Positions 26,360 to 36,000 of a DNA stretch of 64,000 nucleotides are shown here, piece after piece. The translations under genes and the position numbers were made by a program. Source of the DNA: Parabacteroides timonensis. GTDB lineage: Bacteria; Bacteroidota; Bacteroidia; Bacteroidales; Tannerellaceae. Below the pieces are notes generated by a model. The model saw only the letters and a list, made by a program, of their open reading frames with translations, ran no database searches and was not told where the DNA came from. The stretch spans positions 2,229,441 to 2,293,440 of the forward strand of contig NZ_LT669941.1 in assembly GCF_900128505.1 (NCBI RefSeq). Reading direction: 5' to 3'. Positions within the stretch are counted from its first letter, which is position 1. Each line of letters begins with the position of its first letter.

Positions 26360-26409
26360 AGTGTCGGAAATGTTTACACAAAGTTAAGAACATTTCCGAC
26401 ACTGACAAA
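26360..26409 (-). promoter_or_regulatory. Promoter of the second Crp/Fnr gene, flanked by a 15-bp inverted repeat
   Basis: On the minus strand TTTG (26406-26409) is followed after 19 bp by TAACTTTG (26379-26386), a full Bacteroidetes promoter. The predicted start is near 26375. The -7 box lies in the 14-nt loop of a perfect 15-bp inverted repeat, AGTGTCGGAAATGTT (26360-26374) and AACATTTCCGACACT (26389-26403). It starts directly after the porin stop codon and lacks a T-tract, so an operator is at least as likely as a terminator. Confidence 0.6.
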
Positions 26410-27723
26410 TCACCATTTCGCCATAAATATGCGTGGGTTTATGTTTAATGACAACCAACCCCAGTCTTGCCAACTGTCTTTGCTGCCACCTTTAACAACT
26501 TCCATTGTTGAAGTTCCGAACATTGTTGAATATCCGGCGGATAGTTTGACATCTTTCATGATCTGCCAATCTACCTGAAGATCGATTTCAGAACCCAGAC
26601 CACGATCCAACTTTACTTCATGATTTGTTAGAATATCGCTGGTAATTGAAAAATAATGATAAGCCAGTGATAAGTTTACTTTCGGAGAGGCTTTAAAGGC
26701 TGCTTTTATTTGATTATCCCACAGACCCGGATTAAGTCCATTTATAAAACCGGAAGCATAGAAATAGTCCATTGCACCATAGAATTTATGATGAGTTCCA
26801 TACAACGGGTCGAAAGCTTTGTATTTGCTATCGGCTCCTGATGCATTGCTTTCACCGCTTAAGTAGTCACTTCCAATGCCAACACTCCAACGAGAGTCGA
26901 TTTTATAAGCAGCATTTAATGCCCAAAGGAAGGCTGAGACATCACGGTCGGCTTTATTCTTTCCGAATTCATAGTAGAATGTACCGCCAAAAGTCCAGTC
27001 ACCCGGTGTATAATACAGGTTTGTACCTAATAGCTGCATGTATTTTGTATCAGACTTTTGGGTTTTCTGATCGCCCGCTTCCAGTCCTAAGTTCATGAAC
27101 ATAAAAGAAGCGTTGAAGGCTTTGCTGCAAGTGTGTTGATACCACAGGGTTTGCATGTTCTTATAAGGTTGTCCTCCATCAGCATAGTACGTTCCGCCGA
27201 TCGTTTTCTCATCATTCTGATTGAAGGCCAGGATCAAATGAAGTTTGTTCTGTTTATTTTCATATCCCAGTTTCAATGCATCATGATAACGGCCAGCAAC
27301 GTTCCAGTCTAATCCTCCCAGAATACGCTCGTCGTCATAGATCAATGATTGGCGACCAAGTTTTGCAAAAATGCCGTAACCAAAATCAAGCTGAGCCCAG
27401 GCTTCATTCAATATAAAACGTCCATTCTTATCAATCTGAGGATCTTGTCCCCATACGCCGACATGTTGTGCGGAAAGACCGATCGACAAGCGTTCGCGTT
27501 CATAATTCATCGACAGACGGGCACGGTTATTGATAAACCCTGCTGCTTCCGCCCCTTCACTACGAGGGAATAAGACACCATTCCGATATTCTGCCCGTGG
27601 ACGTATCTGGGCACTCATGGAGAATGTGTTCTCCTTATCTTTAGCTGTTTCATTTTCGTCAGCCTTCATCCATACCGAACCCAGTAATAGTAATCCGGAC
27701 AATACAATCATGTGTGTTTTCAT
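26410..27723 (-). CDS. Outer-membrane porin, alginate-export-like family
   Basis: A 437-aa outer-membrane barrel with a signal peptide (~1-21, ending SVWMKADEN). It has a regular pattern of strand-forming segments (MSAQIRPRAEYRNG, RLSIGLSAQHVGVWGQ, AWAQLDFGYGIFAKLGRQSL) and a C-terminal aromatic strand (GWLSLNINPRIF). The N-terminal motif with RAR and WGQDP resembles the 'alginate export' porin family, a name that does not fix the substrate. It is 50 bp downstream of the nrf/ccs genes on the same strand, so it may be in the nitrite-ammonification unit and pass nitrite or related solutes (inference). Confidence 0.75.
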   Translation of the reverse strand: MKTHMIVLSGLLLLGSVWMKADENETAKDKENTFSMSAQIRPRAEYRNGVLFPRSEGAEAAGFINNRARLSMNYERERLSIGLSAQHVGVWGQDPQIDKNGRFILNEAWAQLDFGYGIFAKLGRQSLIYDDERILGGLDWNVAGRYHDALKLGYENKQNKLHLILAFNQNDEKTIGGTYYADGGQPYKNMQTLWYQHTCSKAFNASFMFMNLGLEAGDQKTQKSDTKYMQLLGTNLYYTPGDWTFGGTFYYEFGKNKADRDVSAFLWALNAAYKIDSRWSVGIGSDYLSGESNASGADSKYKAFDPLYGTHHKFYGAMDYFYASGFINGLNPGLWDNQIKAAFKASPKVNLSLAYHYFSITSDILTNHEVKLDRGLGSEIDLQVDWQIMKDVKLSAGYSTMFGTSTMEVVKGGSKDSWQDWGWLSLNINPRIFMAKW

Positions 27724-27773
27724 ATTGATTATACTTTAAGTTTTTATAAGTTCAATATTATACTAATATACTT

Positions 27774-28574
27774 TTATTCCATATTATAGACATGTACACT
27801 GTTACCCTGTGCCGAAGGGAGGTAGTTCACGCCGAACCAACAAACTTGCAGCAGGACAAATGCAAATACCAATAATCCGAGAGCCGCCTTATATCGTGTA
27901 TGCCGATGAAGCCGGAAATGAATGTATAATAGATTTCCCAGCCACGTAGCAGCAGCCCATGTTTCTTTCGGGTCCCAGCCCCAGTAATGTCCCCAAGCCT
28001 CTTTGGCCCAGAGCGCCCCGAAGAGCATTCCGATAGTAAGGAAAGCGGTTCCTACATATACCAGGTTATCGCATAGGCTCATCACATTCGGATCGATCGC
28101 AGTCTTCCTTGAACGAACCAATAAATAAATGGCAACGACAGCCGCAGCCCCTAGCATCGCATATGCAAACATATAGACAATAACGTGTGGAGCAAACCAC
28201 GGACTTTGCAAAGCAGGCATCAACGTCTTGTTATGTATCTCCGGTTTAAAGATATTGATACAGATAAATACAAATGACAAAACCGTACTAAACGATAAAA
28301 TCCATTTATACCGCCAACGTATATACGTTATGATCCCGGCTACCGGCAGAAAGAAAGAATACCATAAGCGCGTCTCCCCCATTGTACGGAGCGGTGGACG
28401 TTCGAGCGACAACCACATTCCGACAATAAATGTCATAAAGATTGCCAGCCCCAGGATTGTCCACAGAAGCACCAGCCCGGATCTATTCGGACGATATGCC
28501 ATCGCTGCCCCTATCGACCAGCAAGCCACGGCGGGCAAAGCGAAATATATAAAATGACTCCATTCCATAATCAC
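27774..28574 (-). CDS. Cytochrome c biogenesis protein CcsA-like (heme handling)
   Basis: A 266-aa polytopic membrane protein of the CcmC/CcsA heme-handling family, with about eight helices. The tryptophan-rich signature HYWGWDPKETWAA (WGWD) is at about residue 200, with conserved histidines in flanking loops (LYIHFRLHRH). With the ResB-like partner upstream it forms a System II machine that ligates heme to CxxCH sites, here those of NrfA and NrfH. The start overlaps the ResB-like gene by 4 bp; the Met at residue 3 is an equally good start. Confidence 0.9.
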   Translation of the reverse strand: MIMEWSHFIYFALPAVACWSIGAAMAYRPNRSGLVLLWTILGLAIFMTFIVGMWLSLERPPLRTMGETRLWYSFFLPVAGIITYIRWRYKWILSFSTVLSFVFICINIFKPEIHNKTLMPALQSPWFAPHVIVYMFAYAMLGAAAVVAIYLLVRSRKTAIDPNVMSLCDNLVYVGTAFLTIGMLFGALWAKEAWGHYWGWDPKETWAAATWLGNLLYIHFRLHRHTRYKAALGLLVFAFVLLQVCWFGVNYLPSAQGNSVHVYNME

Positions 28575-29842
28575 ACAGTTTTTGTATCGTTAGCGGCCAT
28601 TTTCCCCAGTTTGTTCCCGGGGGCTAAAACAAAGAGACAGACAGAACCAAGTAACATCATCAGGATACCGGCGTATACAACCGGAAGCCACGGGTCCCTG
28701 ACCAGTTCGAAGATGCTCGTACGGCTCCATTTTCCTTTAGCCTCGTCATAACTAAGCTGATAGATTTTCCACCCTTCCATACTTAACGGCTTGTTCACTT
28801 CGATAAGTGCATCTGTCCGTTCCCCGCTTTGGGTATAAACAGTCACTTCGGAAGCAAAACGCTTGGGCTCGCGTTCCGGCATCACCAGGCTTACAGAATC
28901 ACTTAAGGGCAGGGAAACATACGGAAACATGAAACTACCACAACTGACCCACCCGCTTTTCTCCGTTCCGTCCACCCTATTCCGGGCTTTTACCATTAAA
29001 GCAGTAGTAGCACCTTCGGAGTGGAAAGCGACAAAGTTTAAGGTATCGATACTACGTACACAAGCAGCCATCGGTAGCGAATGAGTGACTTCAATCTCCC
29101 AATCGAGTAAACTGCCGGAGAAGGGAGCATTTTCCACCAATACGTTTTCCGGATTGTTTTCCGGCAAGGCTTTACCTGTCGTATTATCTATCGCTAATAG
29201 TTTGGGAGGGTATTCGTCGATCGTAAATGACTTCAATTCGATAGCCAGAGGAAGTTCCACCATTTCGCCGGTTTCGTCGGTAGCTCGCCATTCGGGGCCA
29301 TCGAGGGAGGCCGTCATGCGGAGACGTTGCAGGTCACCGTTACCGAGGATAGCAGCCAACAGCGTGATGAAGAGGCCGGCATGATTCAATATAAAGGGGG
29401 TATCTTTCCAACGGAAACGGCTGATCTTATGGATCGTGACCAGTCCCAATACAGACAGGAAATAAAGGAACAGCAACATAAAAGGCCATGAAACCGTCAT
29501 TTGCATGAAACCCAACCCTGACAGTAGTCCTCCGTGAGTAACCGTTGCGGAAGGAGCCATCTGTCGGGTCAGTCCCATGATGATAACCAAAATCATCCAG
29601 GCCGTCAAAGACGTAATACTCGCCGTTAAGCTGTAAAACCATTGCAAGGCAACGGCTTTACGGCTCACGACATAAACCATTATCAAGAAAAACAAATACA
29701 CTCCACCCGTTAAGGCATTGAGGGGATACTGGAAAAGCGTCGCATCCACCTTCCCGGTCGTCAGTTGCAGAACGACACCGGTAATAAACAGGCCGATACT
29801 AATAGCCCACCCTTCGGTATATCCCCACGGTTGTTTCCACAT
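28571..29842 (-). CDS. Cytochrome c biogenesis protein ResB-like
   Basis: A 423-aa membrane protein with four or five helices in the N-terminal ~150 residues (WAISIGLFITGVVLQLTTG, GVYLFFLIMVYVV, AWMILVIIMGL). A large extracytoplasmic domain follows (~170-385) and a C-terminal helix (~390-410, WLPVVYAGILMMLLGSVCLF). This is the ResB/Ccs1 layout of System II cytochrome c maturation. It lies 2 bp after nrfA and overlaps the ccsA-like gene by 4 bp, so all are translated from one message. Confidence 0.88.
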   Translation of the reverse strand: MWKQPWGYTEGWAISIGLFITGVVLQLTTGKVDATLFQYPLNALTGGVYLFFLIMVYVVSRKAVALQWFYSLTASITSLTAWMILVIIMGLTRQMAPSATVTHGGLLSGLGFMQMTVSWPFMLLFLYFLSVLGLVTIHKISRFRWKDTPFILNHAGLFITLLAAILGNGDLQRLRMTASLDGPEWRATDETGEMVELPLAIELKSFTIDEYPPKLLAIDNTTGKALPENNPENVLVENAPFSGSLLDWEIEVTHSLPMAACVRSIDTLNFVAFHSEGATTALMVKARNRVDGTEKSGWVSCGSFMFPYVSLPLSDSVSLVMPEREPKRFASEVTVYTQSGERTDALIEVNKPLSMEGWKIYQLSYDEAKGKWSRTSIFELVRDPWLPVVYAGILMMLLGSVCLFVLAPGNKLGKMAANDTKTV

Positions 29843-29844
29843 AA

Positions 29845-31329
29845 TCAGCTCTTATCTGCTAAACGTTTGTTTGCTTTTGCTTCTTTAATCCATTCGGGCA
29901 CGACAGTGTTCAGAAACTTTTCTTTTGCCTCGCGTTCGGCAGGGATATCCAAGCCGATATATTTCTGTGCCAACTCTTTTGTTGAGATGTCCGGCATAGG
30001 AACTTCATCCGTATAGCCTAATTTAGCCAATACTTTGGAAACTGCCAGACGAGCCTGCATCGTTCTATCCAGACCATTGCCCAGAATACGTTGTATTTCC
30101 TGCGGAGCATGGAAAGAAGCGCCGTGAGAAGCCACTCCGAAATCCCAACGCCATTGAGCCTGGCGGATCAACTGCAAGACAGGGGCCATTTGTGCTTCGG
30201 TAGCTCCCTTGTCCCAGGCAAACTTCGCTTCGATATGTGCTTTGGCTAGTTCTGCCTCCAGACGGTTACGCATTTCGTTTGCCTTGTTCTGCCGTTCGTA
30301 AACGTTGTTGCGCAAAGTCTCTTCACTTTCGCGGTGGCAAACCTGACAAGTACGGTCTATCATGGCAAGCGGGCTCATGATATGATGGTCGCTGTATTTC
30401 ACACCACCTTCACTCTTGTACGGCATATGACAATCGGCACAGGATACACCACGCTGTCCGTGGATACCCATCATCGACAGTTCGTAATCAGGATGCTGTG
30501 CCTTCAGGATCGGCGCTTTGCTCAGTTTATGCGTATAATCGGCAAAGCCTTCTGCATCGTAATAAGCTTCCATATCTTCCACCGTGAAACCTTTATCCCA
30601 GGGGAAAGTCAGATATTTACCATCACCCTTGAAATAATATTCCACGTGGCACTGTGCACAAACCAACGAGCGCATTTCCTGCTGGGTCGCTTTGGTGATA
30701 TCGCGTCCCTGCCGCTGGAAAGCTTCGATCAAAGCCGGACGGCTGATCTGCAGGTTCATTGTAGTCGGTTCGTGGCAATCGGCACAACCGATCGGGTTCA
30801 CGATCTCGTCACCCATAGCAGCCCATTTCGCCTTATAGAAATTATCCACACCTACGGCCTGCATCATGCGGGGAACATCCGGGCTCTTACAAGTCCAGCA
30901 AGTTGCCGGCTGAGGGCCTTCGTCGGGTGTCATCGGGGAACCTACACGCAGTGTATGACGCATATCGTCGATAGCATGCATGTGTCCGCGGGGAGAAGAA
31001 TAGTCCTTGGAGAAAGCATATCCGGCCCACAGGATCACCATTTCAGGACGTGCGGCCAGTACATCAACTGCCTGGTTACCGTTGTATTTACTCTGGAAAG
31101 ACGTATCCATCGTCTGCGTCCATGTCTCGTATTCGCGCGGATAGTTCGGCTGGAACTTTTCGTTGACCGCCTCGATACCTTCTATCTCCACTTTCTTATT
31201 ATTCATTACACTGGTGATTTCTGCCCTTCGTTCGTTGATGGAAGCAGCCAGTACACCCAGTACAAAAACGACAGCCATTGTCCCGATAAACAACACCCAT
31301 CCTTGCCATGATTTAAGTTTCTTTTCCAT
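29845..31329 (-). CDS. nrfA: Ammonia-forming cytochrome c nitrite reductase, catalytic subunit
   Basis: A 494-aa pentaheme cytochrome that reduces nitrite to ammonium with six electrons in the periplasm. Heme sites are CWTCK (144-148, the special lysine-ligated catalytic heme), CADCH (182-186), CAQCH (224-228), CADCH (297-301) and CQVCH (328-332). A single N-terminal helix (~12-30) anchors or exports it. Length is usual for NrfA. It follows nrfH by 26 bp and precedes the ResB-like gene by 2 bp, the compact nrfHA arrangement of anaerobes. A 325-aa antisense frame is a shadow. Confidence 0.98.
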   Translation of the reverse strand: MEKKLKSWQGWVLFIGTMAVVFVLGVLAASINERRAEITSVMNNKKVEIEGIEAVNEKFQPNYPREYETWTQTMDTSFQSKYNGNQAVDVLAARPEMVILWAGYAFSKDYSSPRGHMHAIDDMRHTLRVGSPMTPDEGPQPATCWTCKSPDVPRMMQAVGVDNFYKAKWAAMGDEIVNPIGCADCHEPTTMNLQISRPALIEAFQRQGRDITKATQQEMRSLVCAQCHVEYYFKGDGKYLTFPWDKGFTVEDMEAYYDAEGFADYTHKLSKAPILKAQHPDYELSMMGIHGQRGVSCADCHMPYKSEGGVKYSDHHIMSPLAMIDRTCQVCHRESEETLRNNVYERQNKANEMRNRLEAELAKAHIEAKFAWDKGATEAQMAPVLQLIRQAQWRWDFGVASHGASFHAPQEIQRILGNGLDRTMQARLAVSKVLAKLGYTDEVPMPDISTKELAQKYIGLDIPAEREAKEKFLNTVVPEWIKEAKANKRLADKS

Positions 31330-31355
31330 ATTCGTCGATTTTTTATTATTCGTCT

Positions 31356-31943
31356 TTATTTAAGCATGTCTTTCAGCCATTGCGGCGTGTTCGATTTAGG
31401 ATAAGGCACGATGGCCGAGGGAGTCGACGAGAGGCTGTTAAGCCCTCCGTGAGGCACTTCCCGGTGACAGTCCCAGCAGGCTTTCCCTTCACCGGCCATA
31501 GCCATTTCGTGATCGATACGGCCGGTGTTCACAAATTCCGTATTCAGTTGCGTATGGCAACGGATACAATTGTTCATTATCACTTCCGCGCTTTCGTCTA
31601 TCGCCTTAATCACCTGCGGTTCCCCTCGCACCATGAATACGGTGGCGTGCCGCATGCCGTCCATGCCTTTGAAGAACCATTTCTTGGCAGCATTTTCGTG
31701 TGGTACATGGCAATCGTTACAGGTGGCGTTCCGGCTATGCGAGCTATGACTCCAGGTGGCATAGTAAGGCCCCATGATATGGCAGTTCACACAGGTAGAC
31801 GGCTCATCGGACAAGTAACTCCAGGCCCTCGACACATAGAATGTGTAAAAGCCCAAACCACAGATGGCTCCCCCGGCGATAATAGCAAACAGCTTGTGTC
31901 GTTTCGTGGGGAGAATCGTGTTTATGATCTCTTTTATCTTCAT
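31356..31943 (-). CDS. nrfH: Cytochrome c nitrite reductase small subunit, quinol dehydrogenase
   Basis: A 195-aa membrane-anchored tetraheme cytochrome of the NapC/NrfH family that passes electrons from the quinol pool to NrfA. An N-terminal anchor helix (~18-37) is followed by four heme sites: CVNCH (51-55), CNDCH (75-79), CIRCH (126-130) and CWDCH (156-160). It is the first gene of nrfHA-resB-ccsA. The promoter has a palindromic Crp/Fnr-type site at 32001-32016. Confidence 0.97.
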   Translation of the reverse strand: MKIKEIINTILPTKRHKLFAIIAGGAICGLGFYTFYVSRAWSYLSDEPSTCVNCHIMGPYYATWSHSSHSRNATCNDCHVPHENAAKKWFFKGMDGMRHATVFMVRGEPQVIKAIDESAEVIMNNCIRCHTQLNTEFVNTGRIDHEMAMAGEGKACWDCHREVPHGGLNSLSSTPSAIVPYPKSNTPQWLKDMLK

Positions 31944-31971
31944 ACAGCCTTAATTATAGTTTAATTCTTCG

Positions 31972-32016
31972 CAAATATCTTAATTCGGATACAAGTAAAG
32001 TGTAATATATATTACA
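31972..32016 (-). promoter_or_regulatory. nrfH promoter with Crp/Fnr-type palindrome
   Basis: On the minus strand GATATTTG (31972-31979) matches the -7 box except its first base. Upstream, TGTAATATATATTACA (32001-32016) is a perfect 16-bp palindrome with centre 32008.5, 29.5 bp from the box, exactly the distance at hcp. The predicted start is near 31968, giving a 24-nt leader. Confidence 0.7.
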
Positions 32017-32038
32017 TTGCACAAAAATTATTTGTCAA

Positions 32039-32872
32039 ATGAGAAAGTTGATATTCATAGCAGTCTCCGCACTGCTGATTTGCACATCATGTGTAACGAA
32101 AAAGAAATACTTAGAGGCTGAAAATGGGCGGCTGGAAGCCATCGGCCGCGGGAATGCTTTGCAGGAACAGCTTGTCGACTGCAAAGATACCGGTGACAAA
32201 CTGAATGAACGGTTGGCCGCACTGCAACGGGACACGGCTCGGCTGGGTACCAACATCCGCAATTACCAGACGATGCTGAACTCGAACATGACGCAGCAGG
32301 ACAAACTGAACAGTCTGCTAAGTCAGAAAATGGAGGAGTTGAACGAACGGGAACGGACGATCAACGAATTGCAGGATATGATTAATGCGCAGAATGAGAA
32401 GGTGCAGCGGTTATTAAGCAGTGTAAAGGATGCATTGTTAGGTTTCAGCAGCGACGAGTTGACGGTGACGGAAAAAGACGGCAAGGTATATGTCGCCATG
32501 TCCGACAAGCTATTGTTCGAATCGGGCAGCGCGCGTGTAGACAAGCGTGGCAAGGAAGCGCTGGCAAAGTTGGCGGAAGTCCTCAACAAGCAGTCGGATA
32601 TAGACGTATATATCGAAGGGCATACGGACAGCAAGCCGATCAATACGGCACAGTTCAAGGACAACTGGGATTTGAGCGTGATACGTGCGACATCAGTAGT
32701 TCGTATCCTGACCAAAGACTATGGTGTGAACCCGTTGCAGATACAGCCTAGCGGACGCGGCGAGTATATGCCTGTTGCCGACAACGAATCTGCCGAAGGC
32801 CGCAGCAAGAACCGCCGTACGGAAATCATCATGGCTCCGAAGCTCGACAAGTTGTATCAGATGTTACAGTAA
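32039..32872 (+). CDS. OmpA-family outer-membrane lipoprotein with coiled coil
   Basis: A 277-aa protein. A lipoprotein-type signal ends at C18 (LLICTSC). A long coiled coil follows (~25-120, rich in NGRLEA, QEQLVDCKD, NERERTINELQ). The C-terminal OmpA domain (~150-270) has the peptidoglycan-binding signature IEGHTDSKPIN and NRRTEIIM. It would tether the outer membrane to peptidoglycan, with the coiled coil spanning the periplasm. It is divergent from nrfH and monocistronic, with a terminator at 32943-32988. Confidence 0.92.
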   Translation: MRKLIFIAVSALLICTSCVTKKKYLEAENGRLEAIGRGNALQEQLVDCKDTGDKLNERLAALQRDTARLGTNIRNYQTMLNSNMTQQDKLNSLLSQKMEELNERERTINELQDMINAQNEKVQRLLSSVKDALLGFSSDELTVTEKDGKVYVAMSDKLLFESGSARVDKRGKEALAKLAEVLNKQSDIDVYIEGHTDSKPINTAQFKDNWDLSVIRATSVVRILTKDYGVNPLQIQPSGRGEYMPVADNESAEGRSKNRRTEIIMAPKLDKLYQMLQ

Positions 32873-32942
32873 TATATATTAATTAGACACTATATATATA
32901 TAGATAGATAGATAGACGTATTGTAACTCATCCACATTATTC

Positions 32943-32988
32943 AAAATCAGCAAAGTCATCCGAAAATTCGGACACTTTGCTGATTTTT
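32943..32988. terminator. Bidirectional terminator between ompA-like gene and surface protein
   Basis: AAAATCAGCAAAGT pairs with ACTTTGCTGATTTT, with an inner CCGAA/TTCGG stem, followed on the plus strand by TTTTTGTTTT and on the minus strand by T-rich sequence. It separates converging genes. Confidence 0.8.
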
Positions 32989-33011
32989 GTTTTAGTTATT
33001 ATCAGAAATAC

Positions 33012-36000
33012 CTATTTCAATATAATCTTTTGTCCGCATTGACCTTCCAACACAAGAAAATAAACACCGGAAGCAAAGCCTTCGATATAGGTATCGCCTG
33101 CCGGAAGCTGCCGGCTGAGAAGCAGGCGGCCGACAGTATCGGTCAGGTACAGGCGGGTAGCATGCGGCACTGTCACGCGAAAGACACCGTTTGTTATCGA
33201 GATACTGAAGCCCGAAGGTAACGGCATATTATCGGTTGCCTGATCTTTAACGATACCGGAGATTTCGATATTTATATCCTCACGAATATACTGAATGATA
33301 TATTTTCCGTCAGACACACGTGGCGTTATCACATCACCATCAGCAGTTACTACCGGTACAGAGCTTTCGCGATAACCATCCTCTATTGCAAGATAGAAAC
33401 CGAAGTCATCTCTTTCTTTTACCTCATGGCGACCGGCTGAAGGATTGGTTATTGCACCTTCAATAGCTGGAAGAGTAATGGTATAATAGACCGGAGTTGG
33501 ATCAACGGGCTTTTCTTTAAACGTAGCTGTTACCGTTACATCACTTTCAGGCATAACGAATCTTTTATTAGCGATGGGAATAGTTGCTCCATCAGACAAC
33601 TGAGCATAAGACAAAGACTCGAGTTCGTATCCACTAGCAGGATTAACCTTTAAGATAATGGTTTCTCCTTCGGTCGCTTTCTCTTTATCCGCTGTGACTG
33701 TACCGTTTACTATCGAAGAAGCGATAGTTATATTATGTAGCTCTTTGATGCTGAATGTCCAATCAGGATCGGTCAAGTCAGAACTTTTTATAGCATAGTT
33801 TGTAGAATAAATACTAATTGATACTGTATATGTTCCTAAATCTTTGGGTAAACCATATAGATTATTTTTATCAATATCATAATAAGTGATATAAATATAA
33901 ACATTAGCCATATTTTTATCCCTCAATTCTACTTTAGCCTCTTTTCCCTCACCATCATAAATCAGATTTTCCGGAGGTATGAATATAAAATCCTTTGCAT
34001 CTAAATAAGCTTTTTCTACATTTGGCCAAATATTTCTTATTACTTGATGTAGACTTTCATTATAGCCATTTATGTAGCTCCAATCATAATTTATATAATC
34101 TTTTATTTCATAATAAGCCGGATATCCATCCCAAGACCAAACTTCCGGTAGGGTATTTCCATCTTTCCACTTCCATCCATCAGTAATTTTTATCTCAGAT
34201 AGCTTTACGCCATAGGTCACTGGCTCGGGCGATATAACTTTTGGGTCATCCAACTTGCTTACAAGTAAAGGATTCACAGTTACGGATAGATTTTTTGAAA
34301 CCACCTTATAGTTCCTTATATCCGCAGGTGTAAAGATTGCGGCAAATGTATTCACTCCAACAGAGCCTACCTCTATCTCCGTGTCTGATTCATTCCATAC
34401 CCAGCCCGTAGGTAATTGAATATCACTTAATTTATCTTTATAAGTCGCCGTTGGATCAGGATCTGTATATTCGGGAGCTTTAGTTCCTTCAGCCGGAATA
34501 ATAGTCAATGGTACATCAACTTTGTCAGATGTCTTACTCTCACTACTTCCTCCATACTGAGCAGTTAATGTATAAGTACCTGCATTGAGTTTTTTTGTAT
34601 CAAACTCAAATTCATATTCACCATCTGCAGTAACTTCTTTCTGATCAGACAATAAAACATTATTCTCTTTATCAGTTAACACCAGTTGCACGCTGTTCAT
34701 AGCGGCACTACGGGTTCTTATTGCTTTATTTTTCACCGTTAATGTTACTTTTAGCTTATATGTGCCATAAATTATGTCATAATTGGATAAATTAAAAGCA
34801 ACAGAAGAGTTATCAGTGGGTGTTGTTGAGGAACCGATATTAAATGTAAAATATCCTTTATTAGTTCCGTCGTTATCTACACCGTGCAATACATAAGTCG
34901 CGTTATAAGTCATAACATTACCATCACTTGTACGCACAGTTACAGTATGTCCAATTCCTGTCATATATAAATAAAGATTATCATCCTCATCTATATTCCG
35001 ATCAATATAATAAGATTTACCATCTACTGAAACATCAGTTACATTTTGAACCTCCAATTTACCTAAATAAACAGGTTGATCATCAGTTGTTATTGGCTGA
35101 CCACCAATAGTTCCTTTAATGGAACCTCCATATATTCTAGTTGTGCCATGATTATCTTGAAGACCACCACCGCCTCCTCTTCCTCCACCAATACCATGCC
35201 AGCCAGTAGCAACAACAGTTCCTCCATAAATTATTGTTGTACCCCCTTGACCACCCCAAGAATACCCATCTCCGCCACCGATACCGGCTCCCAAACTACC
35301 ATTTGCAATAACATATCCTCCATATATTGTAACGTTATTTCCTCTTTGTGTATTATTTCCTCCAATGCCGGCGCTGTTTTGTCCACCAAAAGCTTTAACA
35401 ATTCCTCCATAAATATAAACATTGGTACTGTTAATTGCTGTAATAAACTTAGTTGGTTCAAAAGTCCAATTACCATCATATATATAACAATCTGAACCTT
35501 TTATAAATGATGTACCGATAGATGAGCCATTATGTAAAAAGACTTTTCCATCAAAGATGCAATCATTAAATGTTCCATTTTTAACTGTTATCTCTCCAGT
35601 GAAAGTACAGTTTGTGAAGGTGCCACTTTTAATAATTACCTCCCTTCCAAAAGTACAGTCTGTTATTGTTACATCTTTAACTGTTACATTTCCGGTTATG
35701 TCAACTCCACTTCCTTTACCTTTAGCCGTTACACTTCCTCCCTTTATATGAACAATACCATTTATTCCATTTCCTCCATTATCTCCATTAGCCACTACAC
35801 TCCCCCCGGAAATGTCAATCGTTAAATGACTCAATCCTTCTTTTGCATTTTTACCAATGCCATCACTAGGTTTACCAAACATTGCAGACGCTTCCCCACC
35901 ATTGGCCATCACATTACCACCTTCTATCTTTAGTGTCGCATTGCCTTCTTCCTGAGGATTTCTACCGATACCGGCACCGGCATAGCCTTCCCAATCACTA

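Noticed and set aside
30334..31311. 325-aa plus-strand frame opposite nrfA
   Set aside because: Antisense shadow of nrfA; the five heme motifs prove the minus strand is coding.
32893..32916. AT and GATA microsatellite after the OmpA-family gene
   Set aside because: Short simple repeat in non-coding DNA, probably replication slippage without function.
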